Shown: in pieces, positions 1 through 11,956 of the stretch
How the letters are laid out: each line of letters opens with the position of its first letter
Position numbering within the stretch: the stretch's first letter is position 1
Source of the DNA: Glebionis coronaria
Lineage: Eukaryota; Streptophyta; Magnoliopsida; Asterales; Asteraceae
Assembly: GCA_025667525.1 (NCBI GenBank)
Contig: CM046876.1
Span: forward strand, 481,388,557-481,452,556
Reading direction: 5' to 3'
Length of the DNA: 64,000 nt
Made by a program: the position numbers and the translations under genes
Notes under the pieces: model-generated
The model's input: the letters and a program-made list of their open reading frames with translations, nothing else
Told to the model about the DNA's origin: nothing
Database searches by the model: none

Positions 1-657
1 ACGGGAATTATATGCTCATGAGTTTCGACGATATGATATTTATTTTGGTATTGTAAAGCGTTACTTGTATGGAATCAAGTATGAATAAAATAAGGACAAT
101 AAGGACTTACTTATAAATGCCATTCGGGAATTTCAAAAGAAAGGAGTTAAGGATTACCTAATGATGACTGGAAAATAATAATCAGTAAAATTATAGATGA
201 GATATGTTATAGTTCTGTATTACGAAGTATGTTCCAAATTATAAAGGATGAGTGTGGATACTTTCACTATCAACTAGTGAGTATTTAGTAAGGAGGGGAA
301 GGAAAAATGGCTTATAAAATTTCTAAAGTAATTGAGAATAGACTCTTGAGTCTTGAGATTTTTGGAATATTGGTAACAACAAGCATAATGGATAAAATGG
401 AAAGGAAGTTAGAATAGAATTGATAAACTAACGGAAAAAGGAATGCCAAAGAAAGAAGATCAACAGATTGTCGGAAAATTTTGAAATAGAATGGTAGTAG
501 AGATGAGAGAGTTGAGATGTTTGTTTTTGTGGAACAAAAACGGTTACCGTAATTATCTAATTCTCCTTCCGTTAGATCATAGAATGTGTTAAGAACGCAA
601 GGACCAGTGGTGAATGAATTTTTCAAATCAAAGAGAATTTAATTATTCGTAGAGGAC
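1..657. other. unassigned sequence, probably decayed Copia interior
   Basis: There is no long open frame and no motif I recognise. Position directly upstream of a Copia RNase H end suggests decayed element interior, but the sequence itself does not prove it. Confidence 0.3.
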
Positions 658-930
658 ATACCCAGGTGGCCTAAACCGGTAACTGCCATTAGTATACATT
701 GTGATAGTCAATCGACAATTGGCATAGCTCATAGCACAATGTATAATGGAAAGTCTAGACATATCCGTCGTCGACATAATTCGGTACGACAACTACTCTC
801 AACAGGAGTTATCTCAATTGACTATGTGAAGTCAAAGGATAACATCGCGGATCCGCTTACGAAAGGCTTAAGCAGAGAGTTAGTTAGTAAGTCGTCTAAA
901 GGAATGGGACTAAAGCCCTTAAAGGAATGA
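658..930 (+). pseudogene. Copia retrotransposon pol, RNase H C-terminal end
   Basis: A frame open from about 658 through the stop at 928-930 encodes the last part of a Ty1/Copia polyprotein. Landmarks are IHCDSQSTIG (the RNase H segment with a conserved aspartate), the basic stretch KSRHIRRRH and the terminal SKDNIADPLTKGLSRELV, which is highly characteristic of plant Copia pol ends. Only about 90 residues remain. Reverse transcriptase and integrase are not recognisable upstream, so this is the 3' stump of an element running left to right. A polypurine tract and an LTR follow at about 1497 and 1509. It is not a stand-alone gene. Confidence 0.85.
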
Positions 931-1496
931 GTTTCTATGAAGGAAAACCTAACCCAGTTGGCTGGAGATACCAAGATCTTGGTTCAATAGGACAACCTAA
1001 TCATAGAAATGTGGGGGAAGTCACGTCATTGTGGGGGAGTTACTAATACACTAACTTTCCTAGTCCATTCCTAGAACAATCTGACTTGTTGAGAGGTCAA
1101 ACATATGGCTTAATGATTCAGGATGAAATCATAAAGCATAATGATTCAAGATGAAATAATAAAACATATGTTTTTAATGATTCAAGATGAAATCATCTAT
1201 GTGAGAGAGAAGTGGGGTCGCTTCGAAGGAAATTGTGGGGGCGCAATTTTCTAAGAGCTCTTGCAGAACCATGCGAGTGTTCATGACCATAACGAACACG
1301 ACTATGAGGACTTGACAAGGTCAGGGAGAGTCTTGTAAACAGAGGCTGAGTTCAAGGACATCGTGTCTACTCAGATCTAGGAGACTAAGTGTATCTCACA
1401 AGGGAAGGTTCAAAGGGTTACACCTACCTATCCTATGCAGGACTTAACCGCAAAAATTTTGCCGAAACTTTTGTGTGTTTTCGACCGGTTCCCATT
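931..1496 (+). other. Copia 3' untranslated spacer
   Basis: This lies between the pol stop and the LTR. It has G-rich purine runs (TGTGGGGGAAG near 1011, TGTGGGGGAG near 1030) and short direct repeats of ATGATTCA(A/G)GATGAAAT around 1110-1195. No ORF is seen. Repeated polypurine-like runs upstream of the 3' LTR are common in plant Copia elements. Confidence 0.5.
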
Positions 1497-1508
1497 CATG
1501 TGGGGGAT

Positions 1509-2460
1509 TGTTGAAAAATGTTTTGCAAAATATGGTTTTTGCAATACTTTGGACATAATTATATATATATATGTTACGTATATTCGTAGTACTTAGTAGC
1601 TTTGTGTTCTCCTCGAAGAGAGTTTCGCAACGAGCTGAAGTATGTCCAATATGGAGTTAATATGAATGAGATATCGTGTCTCAAAGTGAGTCACGTGAAA
1701 CACAATATTTGGAAAATATTTTGTCCCACATTGCTTGAAACATGAAGTGAAAACATGTTTATAAGGAAATCATAGTTTATACCATACAATATTCATTTGT
1801 GGGTTTTTACTCCCACGTCTACGCGCGCGCAGGGGGTGTGCAGAAAGTGAGATTTCTAGGCCAAAAACGGGTTCGAAGCTACTGAACTTGTGCACGAGCG
1901 CGCGACCTGCGGACACGAATGCAGCTCCGAAAACTGGCTTGGGTGCGGGCAGATTTCGGTATTTTTTTTGCTGCGAATTCAATTTGTTTTTTCCAGAAAA
2001 TTCTGTACATCTATTTTAGGAATAGATACAGAAGTTATTCACAGAATATTTTTATGTGTTAAAGAGACAGGAAATCTGTTTAAGTTATAACAGATTTTCC
2101 TGACTTTGGTATATATTTTTCTTTGAGAACAAGTCAAGTTTTCAGTATAAATATAACTCTTCTCATTCAGTTAAGTCATCAGAAAAAACGCAGCTTTTTC
2201 CTTACTCTATTATCAGACAGTTTTCCAGCAGCTCGTCGATCAAAAACACGCAAGGCTTCCGTGATCTTTCAGGCAAGTTTGTTAAATCCGGCTGTACAAC
2301 AGCTTTAGACGTTGTACCCTGGGAGACAGACGGCGAATCTGTTTTAAGGGAAGCGTGTTAAACACGTGCCTCGTCTTAGTTTTACTGCTTTTTTCATTAT
2401 TGTTAATTACTTTATGTCATTTAAATTATGTCAATTTAATTTCTGTTATTTTATTGCAAA
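1509..2460 (+). repeat. Copia 3' LTR, right end uncertain
   Basis: The LTR begins TGTTGAAAAATG directly after a polypurine tract (ATGTGGGGGAT, 1497-1508), the standard junction at the 3' end of a Copia element. A TATA-like GTTTATAAGG lies near 1756. The right end should read CA, but no partner LTR is in the window and no flanking duplication can be tested, so about 2460 is only an estimate. The two short ORFs inside (1890-2090 and 2123-2308) are not genes. Confidence 0.6.
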
Positions 2461-2793
2461 TTTGATTTTATAATAAAAGTATACATCGTTTCCTACATTC
2501 TTAACCATCCATTTTTTAAACATATTTTTGTAACAACTTATTAAAAGCCATTTTTATTTTTAAATTGAATATCTTTTTAACTCATTTACTTTTTTTATAA
2601 TCTAATTTCACCATATTTTTAAAAATTTTGTTCTTTTTAGTTTAATATCATTTTCATATATTTACAAATCTTTTTTTTTTCTTTTCATTTTTATTGATTT
2701 TATTTATTTTAATTCAACTTTTTTATATTTTAACATTAAATCGATTGCTAAAAAATAGGCTTACTCGTCGCTGTATTATGCGGATACCATGCT
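2461..2793. other. AT-rich spacer
   Basis: T-rich low-complexity DNA without an ORF or recognisable motif. The last 8 bases (2786-2793, ACCATGCT) are the left target duplication of the hAT element that follows. Confidence 0.5.
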
Positions 2794-3641
2794 TAGGGGT
2801 GTAATCAAGCCAAGCTTTTATCAAGCAACTCGAGCTCGAGCTCGAGCTTGGCTCAATCAAGCCAAGCTTTTATCAAGCTCAAGCCCAAACTCAAGCCCAA
2901 AAAAATAGCTCGAAACTATATCAAGCTCAAGCTCAAGCTTTTGATAGCTCGGCTCGAGTTTTTATCAAGCTTTTTCGAGCTCTATAAAAAATATGTTTTT
3001 ATGATGAATTTATATAAGTAACTAATTGTTAATTTGAGTATTAACCTAATTTTAAAGGCTAATTTCATAAATAAATCATATATTTTAGAAGGACTTTTAA
3101 CTCTGAGTACATTTATATTTTAGTTTTTTTGTATTCTAAATGATTCTTATTTTTGTAAATTTAATTATTACATTTACTCGGTACTTAGTGGAATACAATA
3201 TGTGTATAAATATTTTTTGTACTTTTTTTGATACTAAACGCAACGTGTCTAAATTATGCTCGGATTCACATCATGCAATGGCCTTTGGGACCTTAATCAT
3301 ATTAGAGAACAAAACACATTTTGAAACCAATATTGTATGATGATTTTGTTATTGGTTTTATTAATGTCAAATAAATCAAATTTGTTTTAAGTAATGATTT
3401 TTGTTTTTTTATTTTATATATATGTTTATTAATGAGCTTTATTATAAAAAAATTAAATTTATACACAATCAAGTTTTTCAAGCCAAGCTCAAGTTTTTAT
3501 CAAGCCTTATCAAGCCAAGCTCAAGCCTGAATTGATAAAGCTTGACAAGCTATTAAGCCAAGCTCAAGCCTACAATTTTAGTATCAAGCCAAGCTCAAGG
3601 TCTACTAAGCTTGAGCTCGGCTCGGCTCGATTACACCCGTA
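2794..3641. mobile_element. non-autonomous hAT element with 8-bp target duplication
   Basis: This 848-bp element starts TAGGGGTGTAATCAAGCC and ends GGCTCGATTACACCCGTA, so the terminal inverted repeats are TA(G/C)GGGTGTAATC(A/G)AGCC. A perfect 8-bp direct repeat ACCATGCT flanks it at 2786-2793 and 3642-3649, the target size of hAT transposases. Both ends carry long subterminal blocks of repeated AAGCTC, CGAGCTCG and CAAGCC words (about 2805-2990 and 3468-3630). The AT-rich middle has no transposase; the 66-codon ORF at 3140-3340 is not recognisable. It must therefore have moved with a transposase supplied in trans. Confidence 0.88.
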
Positions 3642-3649
3642 ACCATGCT

Positions 3650-3935
3650 AGTAGATATATAATTATCTAAGGTTATGAAAGTAGTTTTATTTTGAGTCGG
3701 GTATTGTTTTTGTACAATACCTTTAATTTCATTAAACGGTAAATTTTATTTTATTTACTAACTTTAATTTCTATGTATGTAACATTTTATTTTCGAATTT
3801 GTTTCCACTTCTTTATTGTCAAGAAGAAGAAAAAGGACCGCTTAGATCTAAAAGTATAGTTTTATTCAAAAAATTTCGGCCAACTACAACGAAAATCCTC
3901 ACCCCGCTCATTTTCCGCGCAAAAGCACCACACAT
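3650..3935. other. H4 upstream intergenic DNA
   Basis: AT-rich sequence between the hAT element and the H4 promoter. No gene or repeat is recognised. Confidence 0.4.
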
Positions 3936-4068
3936 ATGCCAGGTCACCGATCCGTGTGACACTCACCCCATCTAAACCGTCCATCACAACACATTTTAAT
4001 CCAACGATCAGCAACACTCTAAACTAGCACACCTCCATAATTAACCCCATTCACCCACTATATATATA
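3911..4068 (+). promoter_or_regulatory. histone H4 promoter
   Basis: A TATA box (CTATATATATACC, about 4058-4070) lies about 55 bases before the proposed 5' UTR intron. Upstream is GATCCGTG (3949-3956), seven of eight bases of the reverse octamer GATCCGCG that is known to drive S-phase expression of plant histone genes. There is also a C/G-rich TTTTCCGCGC (3911-3920) that is E2F-like and a CCGTCC at about 3978. The assignments come from motif resemblance and position. Confidence 0.55.
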
Positions 4069-4124
4069 CCCCATCTCCCCATTTCATCTTCATCACAATC
4101 AATTAATTTCACACACATTTTCAG

Positions 4125-4790
<666 letters not shown>

Positions 4791-5261
4791 GGGGTGTTTG
4801 GGATTGGCTTTTAAGTCTTGCTGTCAAGAAACAAATGTGGTTACTGTTTAGGCTTAACTTTGTTGAAACTTGGATGGTTTAGTTAGTGTTTGTTGGTATT
4901 AAGAAGTATTGTAGTTAGATCTGTGTTTAGATGTTTTTAATGATGAATCAAGTAATGAAGTTTATGTTCATTGTCCGTTTTTGCTGAATTGATGATGTGC
5001 TGCTGATACTCATCAATTTTGATAGAATTTGTCTACTGTGATTTTTGAAGTTTATAATATAGGTGTTTTGCCAAGTTTATTTACAAATTTGGTAGAGAAT
5101 CGGCTTATTCAAAGAATAGCAAAAGCTTTCCCAACACACCTTTAATATTGGGAATTGATTTCCCCTCTTGTTATTTGATTGACAATCACCAATTCTTATT
5201 TGTAATAATAGAGTTTGCCTGCTTGGATAGAATTGTTATAGGCCATTAGCATTTTTGTGTG
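4791..5261 (+). other. H4 3' UTR and intergenic DNA
   Basis: Plant H4 mRNAs are polyadenylated. T-rich sequence with AATGAAG and AATGATGAAT-type words near 4940-4960 fits a 3' UTR, but the cleavage site cannot be fixed by eye. No other gene is seen. Confidence 0.4.
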
Positions 5262-5590
5262 TGAACACTGATATGTTTCCTGAGTGTATTGGGAAACTTA
5301 TAGCTCCTTTTGACGACGATGTTGTTCAGAGTGGTTATTTGGCTCTTTGGAAGTGCTCATTGCTATGGTCATGTTGGACCATTTGTTCTCTGTTTATAAC
5401 TGACGAAAGCTGTGGTTTGTCACCAATGAATGGGTTATTTACCGGCTAACCGCCTGTAGTAGGCTTAGAGAGATCAAGGGAAGATTGGTCGGTTCTTTGT
5501 ATTGTATGCAGATCAGATGATTCCAAAGGGTGCAGGTTTCAATTACAATTAGCATTCAGAAGATATGTTTTGGCTGTTCCTTGTAGGTAT
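5262..5590 (+). pseudogene. GH18 chitinase-like pseudogene scrap
   Basis: Similarity to the GH18 gene at 6666 begins at GATATGTTTCCTGAGTG (residues about MFPECIGKL), jumps over roughly 14 codons to APFDDDVVQS and GYLALWK, and continues in scrambled frames through GLSPMNGLF to the C-terminal part near 5580. The signal peptide, the N-terminal half and the catalytic DxxDxDxE are absent. Stops and frameshifts are present (for example TAA at about 5447). It is a partial tandem copy and not expressible as an enzyme. Confidence 0.8.
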
Positions 5591-6017
5591 GTATATGTTT
5601 AACCTGTTGTGTTGGTTGAGTATGGCAGAAGCTTCAATGTTTGCGCAGTCTAATCTATCTACTAGCACAATGCTTACATAGAGTTTGGATTGCAATCCAA
5701 ACACTGCTTTTATCTATTCGATCTAGTTGATCCAGCTGGATCAGTTACTTTTTATTATTATTATTATTATTATTATTTTTTTATGTTCAAAAAAAAAAAG
5801 AAAGAAATTGATCCAGCTCGTAGTTAGAATTCTTCACATAGTAGACATTTATCTCGTGTTAGAATTCTTCACATAGTAGACATTTACATAGTTTATAAAT
5901 TTTGTAACATCATTCATTTGATGTTTGTACTCGATTATACAAATAGTTTAAGTTAGCAGCTTTGAAACATGCCCTCAGTTTTCTAGACCTAATACGTTAA
6001 TTTGTTTGTTGATTGAA
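5591..6017. other. intergenic, with ATT microsatellite and 35-bp duplication
   Basis: An (ATT)n tract lies at about 5748-5776. A direct repeat with period 35 (GTTAGAATTCTTCACATAGT...) starts at 5823 and 5858. No gene is seen. Confidence 0.5.
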
Positions 6018-6170
6018 CTTCTGCAAACTCAGGATATTTTTTCGTGAGTACATATTTGCTGAATCTGACTCAGTCAACTTAACAGATATGCCAATAAACT
6101 TTATAGGTTGAAGTCCATTATATCTTAGCCTGCGCAATCGATCACACCTGATATGAGAAGTTGAGAACCC
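6018..6170 (+). pseudogene. GH18 exon-2 start fragment
   Basis: The sequence CTGCAAACTCAGGATATTTT onward closely matches the beginning of exon 2 of the GH18 gene at 8439-9605 (8764-8890). It includes the words TGAATCTGACTCAGTCAA and ACAGATATGCCAATAAACT. The match fades after the counterpart of the AIDYT segment. There is no downstream catalytic part, so this is a separate truncated duplicate of the intron-containing subfamily. Confidence 0.75.
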
Positions 6171-6665
6171 AATACCAACTTATGGCACCCCTGATATACA
6201 AGTATATCATAACCCAACGGCGAACCCATTTTGGGCCAAAAAATATTATCGATTGCAATTAGTTGAAATATATGGCTTTGTGTTTATTTGGTTGAACTGT
6301 TAGGTTATTGATTCAGTGATTGCACTAGTAGTATAAGTCAAATGCAGTTATTATTGCATCTACTTTTGATTAATCTTGTTGACTTTTTATCACTTTGCAC
6401 CTTTACTTTTGTTGAATTGTGGTTAGTGGTTACATCTCTTATTTGAAAGACTTGTACATCAACTCTTGAAAAAAAAGGTGATCTAGGATATCTGTATGAT
6501 TGTCAACCATAGCAACATTCAGTGAACAAACATGAATGCACTTCTACCAATCAACAACAGCAGAAGCCCATTTGCGCCACCATATTTGAATATTGACTTC
6601 AGATGATTCCTATTTAACTGCTTTTTCCTGTGTTTCTTGATCACTTAAACATTAAGCACAATCAA
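6171..6665 (+). other. intergenic and GH18 promoter region
   Basis: No gene is seen. A TATA-like CTATTTAAC lies at about 6610-6618 and is also present upstream of the inverted GH18 pseudogene (minus strand near 21895), which supports it as promoter sequence shared by duplication. Confidence 0.45.
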
Positions 6666-7589
6666 ATGGACTTTTTTAGGCTATTCATACTTCTTTTCAC
6701 TCTACAATCACTTTTGTCCATAACATCAACACAAGCCACAATATCAAAATCAGACCTGTTTCGAGCATATATTGGAGCAGAATTCAAAAATGTCAAATTT
6801 TCGGACGTGCCCATCAACCCAAACGTCGAATTCCACTACTTACTTGCCTTCGCTATCGACTACACCACTTCATCTACATCCTCACCAACCAATGGCCAAT
6901 TCAACGTGTTTTGGGACAGCGATAATCTCAGTCCTTCACAAGTTTCATCAATCAAAAGTCAACATCCAAATGTCAAAGTTGGTTTGAGCATAGGTGGTGA
7001 CAGTGTGAATGCAGAAAGTTGTTACTTTAGCCCTTCTTCGGTTGATTCATGGGTTACTAACGCTGTTTCTTCGCTTACTAAGATCATCCAAGAGTATAAC
7101 TTGGATGGGATTGATATCGACTATGAGCATTTTCATGCCAATGCTGATATGTTTGCTGAGTGCATTGGGAAACTTATTACAACTCTTAAGAATAATGGAG
7201 TCATTTCTTTTGCATCTATAGCTCCTTTTGATGATGGCGATGTTCAGAGTCATTATATGGCTCTTTGGAAAAGCTATGGTCATGTTATAGACTATGTTAA
7301 TTTTCAGTTTTATGCGTATGATAAAGGCACCACTGTTTCACAGTTTATGACTTATTTTGAGACACAAAGGTCGAACTATGGAGGAGGTAGTATCTTGGCT
7401 AGCTTCATTAGTGATGGAAGTGGTGGCCTGTCACCACAAAACGGGTTTTTTACTGCGTGTAGCAGGCTTAAGAGCAAGGGCAAACTCAGTGGGATCTTTG
7501 TTTGGTCTGCAGATGATTCAAAGGCTTTAGGTTTCAAATATGAAAAGAAATCACAAGCGTTGCTAAGTCCCTCATTAGTATGCATGTAA
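6666..7589 (+). CDS. GH18 chitinase-like secreted protein, copy 1
   Basis: This 307-residue protein belongs to glycoside hydrolase family 18, in the plant group annotated as chitinase 2-like or RuBisCO-associated-protein-like. I chose the ATG at 6666 rather than the in-frame ATG at 6630 because it aligns with the starts of the paralogues and puts a hydrophobic signal peptide ([15 protein letters not shown], about residues 3-17) at the N-terminus. The barrel starts at [12 protein letters not shown] (about 55-66). The S-x-G-G loop is at 108-111. The full catalytic motif DGIDIDYE spans 147-154, with E154 the predicted acid. NFQFYAYD (212-219) and FVWSAD (278-283) form later barrel strands. It is intronless and follows two broken relatives. 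Hydrolysis of chitin-type polymers outside the cell is the family expectation; the true substrate is unknown, and some relatives are storage or binding proteins. Confidence 0.9.
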   Translation: MDFFRLFILLFTLQSLLSITSTQATISKSDLFRAYIGAEFKNVKFSDVPINPNVEFHYLLAFAIDYTTSSTSSPTNGQFNVFWDSDNLSPSQVSSIKSQHPNVKVGLSIGGDSVNAESCYFSPSSVDSWVTNAVSSLTKIIQEYNLDGIDIDYEHFHANADMFAECIGKLITTLKNNGVISFASIAPFDDGDVQSHYMALWKSYGHVIDYVNFQFYAYDKGTTVSQFMTYFETQRSNYGGGSILASFISDGSGGLSPQNGFFTACSRLKSKGKLSGIFVWSADDSKALGFKYEKKSQALLSPSLVCM

Positions 7590-8438
7590 CATTCGATCTG
7601 TTTTCTATGTTTCTAACCTTGTTATGTCTAGTGATGTATCTTTATACATGATATATGTTACAATTTCCAATACTTCATTTGTTTTCATTCAGCTTTATAA
7701 CTAATTCTTGATCATGAGATTTAGGCTAATATCAGCAGTTCAGCACCACACAAAGTCAGAGTTACGGGAAAAAAATTTGGGTCTTCCTCCCTAATTTATC
7801 TGATTAATTCAGATGTTACAGTTCTTAATTTTCAGCATACAAAATTAGAAATCATAAGTTAATATATCTTCGGCCTAAAACATAATGTAGTTCTTGGCCC
7901 ATAGTTGACCATACAGTACTAGATTTGGAGTTAATATATGTCAGGATGCCACCTTGTGTTAAATATCTTATGAATCATCATTATTAGTCTGACAGCTTTT
8001 TAGATTCTTCCGTAACCATGGGAAGTAGGTCTTGCATCCTGTGAAACTATCTACACATTCCTGTCTTTTTGTTAGACTTTAATCGGATATTAGATAGAAT
8101 TATATGTAACAAATATCCATTTTGAATCTATGGTTTTCCTAGTCCATTATATCAACATCAGACCAGATATTATCGGTCTGTCTTTCATTCAAATATGGTG
8201 ACACCACCTATACGAACACCAAGAAAAGAACAATAGTACATGGATATATCAAGAGAGTTTCTTTTTCCTTAATGATAAATCCAGCGATATTGGCGACCAA
8301 ACCCCAGCCTATATATTTTTATTAGACAGAAAGAATACAAATCAGATAAGCTTATATAAGTAGTAGTAATCTCAATCACTCGCGTCATCAAATCATCCAT
8401 CACTACTTCATTAGTTCATTATTCAATATATAGTAAAC
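7590..8438. other. intergenic and promoter of GH18 copy 2
   Basis: No gene is seen. A TATA box (CTTATATAAG, 8351-8360) lies about 80 bases before the ATG at 8439. Confidence 0.5.
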
Positions 8439-9605
8439 ATGACGTTTTACAGTGGTATCATTGCTACAATTTTTATGCTGGTTATATCGTCTTGCAGCGG
8501 TAAGTATTTATCACATTGTCGTGAGAAAATAAGTAGGAACCAACCTTCATATTCTTAAGTGCATAACAAGTTTAACCAGACATTAAAGCTGCTTATTTGG
8601 TAAAAAAACAAGCCATCCCAAATATCCTCTCAAAACTGCTTCTCTGCGTATTGTGCTTTTAAACATAGATAAACAGTTTGATTGGAATTAACAAAAAAAA
8701 TGCATGTTTTAGAGTCACCAATTTTTCTTTACTAATCCGATCATCTGTTTGATGACTAAACAGCTGCAAACTCGAATCTTTTACGCGAGTACATTGGTGC
8801 TGAATCTGACTCAGTCAAGCTAACAGATATGCCAATAAACTCTAAAGTTGAAGTCCATTACATCTTAGCATTTGCTATCGATTACACCTCCGATCATCGG
8901 CCATCACCAACCAATGGCAGATTCAACGTTTTCTGGGAAACTAACCATTTGGGTCCTTCACAAATAGCATCAGTTAAAGATAAACACTCAAATGTAAAAG
9001 TGGCGGTTAGCTTGGGTGGCGATAGTGTTGTCAGTGATAAGGTCTATTTTTCTCCAAAATCAGTTAGCTCATGGGTTAAAAATGCAGTTTCTTCATTAAC
9101 TAGCATGATAAAGCAATACAATTTAGATGGTATCGACATTGACTATGAAAACTTTCACTCACACGACGAAGACACTTTTGCTGAATGCATTGGACAACTT
9201 ATTACAACTCTAAAGAAAACCCGAACCATCAAATTTGCTTCTATTGCCCCATATGAAGACGATGAGCTTGTTAACAGTCATTACTTGGCTTTATGGAAGA
9301 AATATGGACATGTTATCGATTATGTGAATTTCCAGTTTTACACATACGATAAACTAAGTATTTCACAGTTTGTGAATCATTTTGATCATCTACATTCTTC
9401 GAGCTATGCAGGAGGTCAGCTTCTAGCGAGTTTCATAAGCAAAGGTCGTAACTTAGGTTTGCCTCCCAATGATGGCTTCTTTGAGGCGTGCAAAGAGTTG
9501 AAGAGACGAGGTAAGCTTGGAGGCATATTTGTTTGGTGTGCTGATGAATCCAAAGATTTCGGTTTTAGATATGAACAAGAAGCTCAGGCCTTACTGGCTG
9601 CATGA
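8439..9605 (+). CDS. GH18 chitinase-like secreted protein, copy 2 (two exons)
   Basis: I model two exons, 8439-8499 and 8764-9605 (903 coding bases, 300 residues). Exon 1 encodes a signal peptide ([20 protein letters not shown]) and ends at a strong donor CG|GTAAGT. Exon 2 starts after ACTAAACAG and restores the N-terminal LLREYIGAE block shared with the paralogues, which would be lost if the ATG at 8829 were used. The catalytic motif DGIDIDYE is at about 142-149 with E149 the predicted acid; the S-x-G-G loop and FVWCAD near the C-terminus are present. It is the most divergent intact member and the only one with a visible intron. Role: extracellular GH18 enzyme or lectin-like protein; substrate not known. 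Confidence 0.87.
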
Positions 9606-10107
9606 TCAACAACATCCTTATTACATTATGGGCATATAACGTTTGCTTTCTTGTGTCCATAGTTAACGTTATTTTTACAACAAATAAAGTATGTCAAATG
9701 ACCGACCTATGAAAATAATATGACATCTTATAGGTTGCAATCTCTTCTTGTTTTGACTCATAAAGCATCTTGGTGCAGTTTTGCTGAATTGAACCTATTC
9801 TGACTTCAACGAAAAAAGGACGTCATTGATGAATCTTTTGGTTTATAATGAAAAAGCTCACGAAACAACATAAACAATGAAAGACAGTGACACTGTTTGT
9901 TTTCTTCTACATATCCATAGATATTATAAACCATGTTTGACATTGTGACACTAACTATGCGACATCTTATTAAGACGACAACTCAGAACATAATTAACAA
10001 AAACTAGATCGATATTAACAGAAGAATCGCACTTATGCACCTTAAGTTATATAAGTGTGATCATATCTCAGAAACTTATCATAGCAGTTCTATGCTTTTG
10101 GATCAAA
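9606..10107. other. intergenic and promoter of GH18 copy 3
   Basis: A TATA box (TATATAA, 10048-10054) lies just before the start. About 9830-10107 is duplicated, with changes, at about 22565-22824 upstream of the direct-orientation GH18 pseudogene. No other gene is seen. Confidence 0.55.
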
Positions 10108-11052
10108 ATGGGATTTTGTAAACTTTTCATTGTTCTTTTCACCCTACAAAGCCTTTTAGCTATGGCATTAAAACAAGCTATTGCACCAAGGTCAGGTCTA
10201 TTTCGTGAATATATCGGAGGGGATGACAATGGTGTCAAATTTTCAGACGTACCCATCAACCCAAACGTCGAATTCCATTACATACTTGCTTTTGCAATGG
10301 ATTACACCACTTCTTCTTCATCCTCCGCAACCAACGGCAAATTCAATGTGTTCTGGGACACACATAATCTTGGCCCGTCTCAAGTCTCTTCGATCAAGAG
10401 TCAACATTCTAATGTCAAAGTAGCTTTAAGCTTAGGTGGTGACACCGTGAATGGAGGGAAAAACTGTTACTTTAGTCCTTTATCGGTTGATTCATGGGTC
10501 TCCAACGCTGTTTCTTCGCTTACTCAGATCATCCAAAAGTATAACTTGGACGGGATTGATGTTGACTACGAGCACTTTCCTTCAGATTCAGATGTTAATA
10601 TTTTTTCTGAGTGTATCGGGAAGCTTATAAAAACTCTCAAGAATAAAGGAGTCATCTCGTTTGCTTCTATAGCACCATATGATGACGATGAGGTTCAGAG
10701 ACATTATATGGCTCTTTGGAAGAGTTATGGTAATATTATAGACTATGTGAATTTCCAGTTTTATGCGTACGGTAAGGGGACCACTGTCTCTCAGTTTATA
10801 ACCTATTTTCAAACACAAAGTTTGAATTATGAAGGTGGTAATATTTTGCCTAGCTTTAGTACTGAAGGAAGTGGTGGATTGTCTCCAAAAGACGGGTTCT
10901 TTAAGGTGTGTAATACGTTAAAAAGTGAAGGGAAGCTTGGTGGGATATTTGTATGGTCTGCAGATTCGTCCAAGAATTTGGGTTTTCAGTATGAGAAGGA
11001 ATCACAAGCTCTGCTAGCTGCCCCTCACCTGACACGAACAAGGGCATTATAG
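10108..11052 (+). CDS. GH18 chitinase-like secreted protein, copy 3
   Basis: This is a 314-residue GH18 protein starting at the ATG at 10108 ([18 protein letters not shown]), whose hydrophobic core is a signal peptide. The in-frame ATG at 10057 would add 17 residues before it and is less likely. The barrel starts at [12 protein letters not shown] (about 55-66), S-x-G-G is at 108-111, and the catalytic motif DGIDVDYE is at 148-155 with E155 the predicted acid. NFQFYAYG and FVWSAD follow. The C-terminus (after QALLAA) is about 9 residues longer than in its relatives and ends LTRTRAL, probably from loss of the ancestral stop. It is intronless. Its promoter and body were copied to 22.6-23.5 kb, where the copy is dead. 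Confidence 0.9.
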   Translation: MGFCKLFIVLFTLQSLLAMALKQAIAPRSGLFREYIGGDDNGVKFSDVPINPNVEFHYILAFAMDYTTSSSSSATNGKFNVFWDTHNLGPSQVSSIKSQHSNVKVALSLGGDTVNGGKNCYFSPLSVDSWVSNAVSSLTQIIQKYNLDGIDVDYEHFPSDSDVNIFSECIGKLIKTLKNKGVISFASIAPYDDDEVQRHYMALWKSYGNIIDYVNFQFYAYGKGTTVSQFITYFQTQSLNYEGGNILPSFSTEGSGGLSPKDGFFKVCNTLKSEGKLGGIFVWSADSSKNLGFQYEKESQALLAAPHLTRTRAL

Positions 11053-11951
11053 TCATTTGATCTACCCGCGTCAAAACAACACGGGCATTGATTTATGTAG
11101 TTCATATTTGTATTACGATAATAATACGACTGACAGTTATCTCCAACACATCCACGGATCCATCTCCAAATTATAGAATGCTCACGTATTTGTTCGTTAT
11201 TTAACCTTTGTGGAATAAAGTCACAAAGGTAGAACTCATGTCGTTCTACAACCTTTAGTTTCAAATGACTTGAGCACCTCATCTCACCAAAATGGCATTG
11301 CTCCACAGAGTCAACTCGACCCAAACACGCACTCCTTGAACACAGCAATACAAGTTTAAAAAGAAATTTCAAAGCAGTGTTAGATTAATTTATAAGCAAA
11401 TTATCTAACACATGTTCAGAAATTTTACTCTAGAGTTTGTTCAGCAATTCATGTGGGATAAAGTGGCAAACCTAAACTCTTTTCCTTCCTCAAACTTCTC
11501 TCTTCACTCTAATAAATTTAGTTATATGTAGTAGCAATATAATGTCATAAAAACATCGTTAGGATTATGATCATTGTTATGTTATGATTTTGAGCAAATA
11601 GAAGAGCAATATTTTAACTAAGATTATGATTATGATATAGGATCGGTGTTGTGGGGATCAAAGATTATTCCAACAACTGGCATTTCCTTTAGTTCACTTC
11701 ATTTTCGTGCAAAGGAGACATTATGTTGAATAAAAAGACATCATATTGAGGGACGGAATCTTCGTTTTTTTAAATGCGTCCAGTCCCTAAAAATTATGTT
11801 TATAGTATTATTTAGTTTATTCGACTGCACTTGGTTACTTCGCGTCATGGTTCCATCCCTTCAGATCATATTCTATATTGTGTTTAGTTACGACTTGACT
11901 GGCTAAATGGCGCGGAAACATTATTTGAACAACGAGCATCTCCTTTTGTTT
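11053..11951. other. intergenic, no clear gene
   Basis: This is AT-rich to the right. A minus-strand frame open from about 11372 into the end of the GH18 gene has no ATG near its beginning and is rejected as a gene. Bases 11952-11956 (ACTTG) are the left target duplication of the Copia element that follows. Confidence 0.45.
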
Positions 11952-11956
11952 ACTTG

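Noticed and set aside
739..930. 63-codon ORF as a small gene
   Set aside because: It is the very end of a Copia polyprotein (KSKDNIADPLTKGL).
11025..11372. 115-codon cysteine-containing minus-strand frame overlapping the end of GH18 copy 3
   Set aside because: It opens without an ATG (first codon TTG), the first in-frame ATG is well inside, and it overlaps a convincing gene in antisense. No signal peptide can be assigned without a start.
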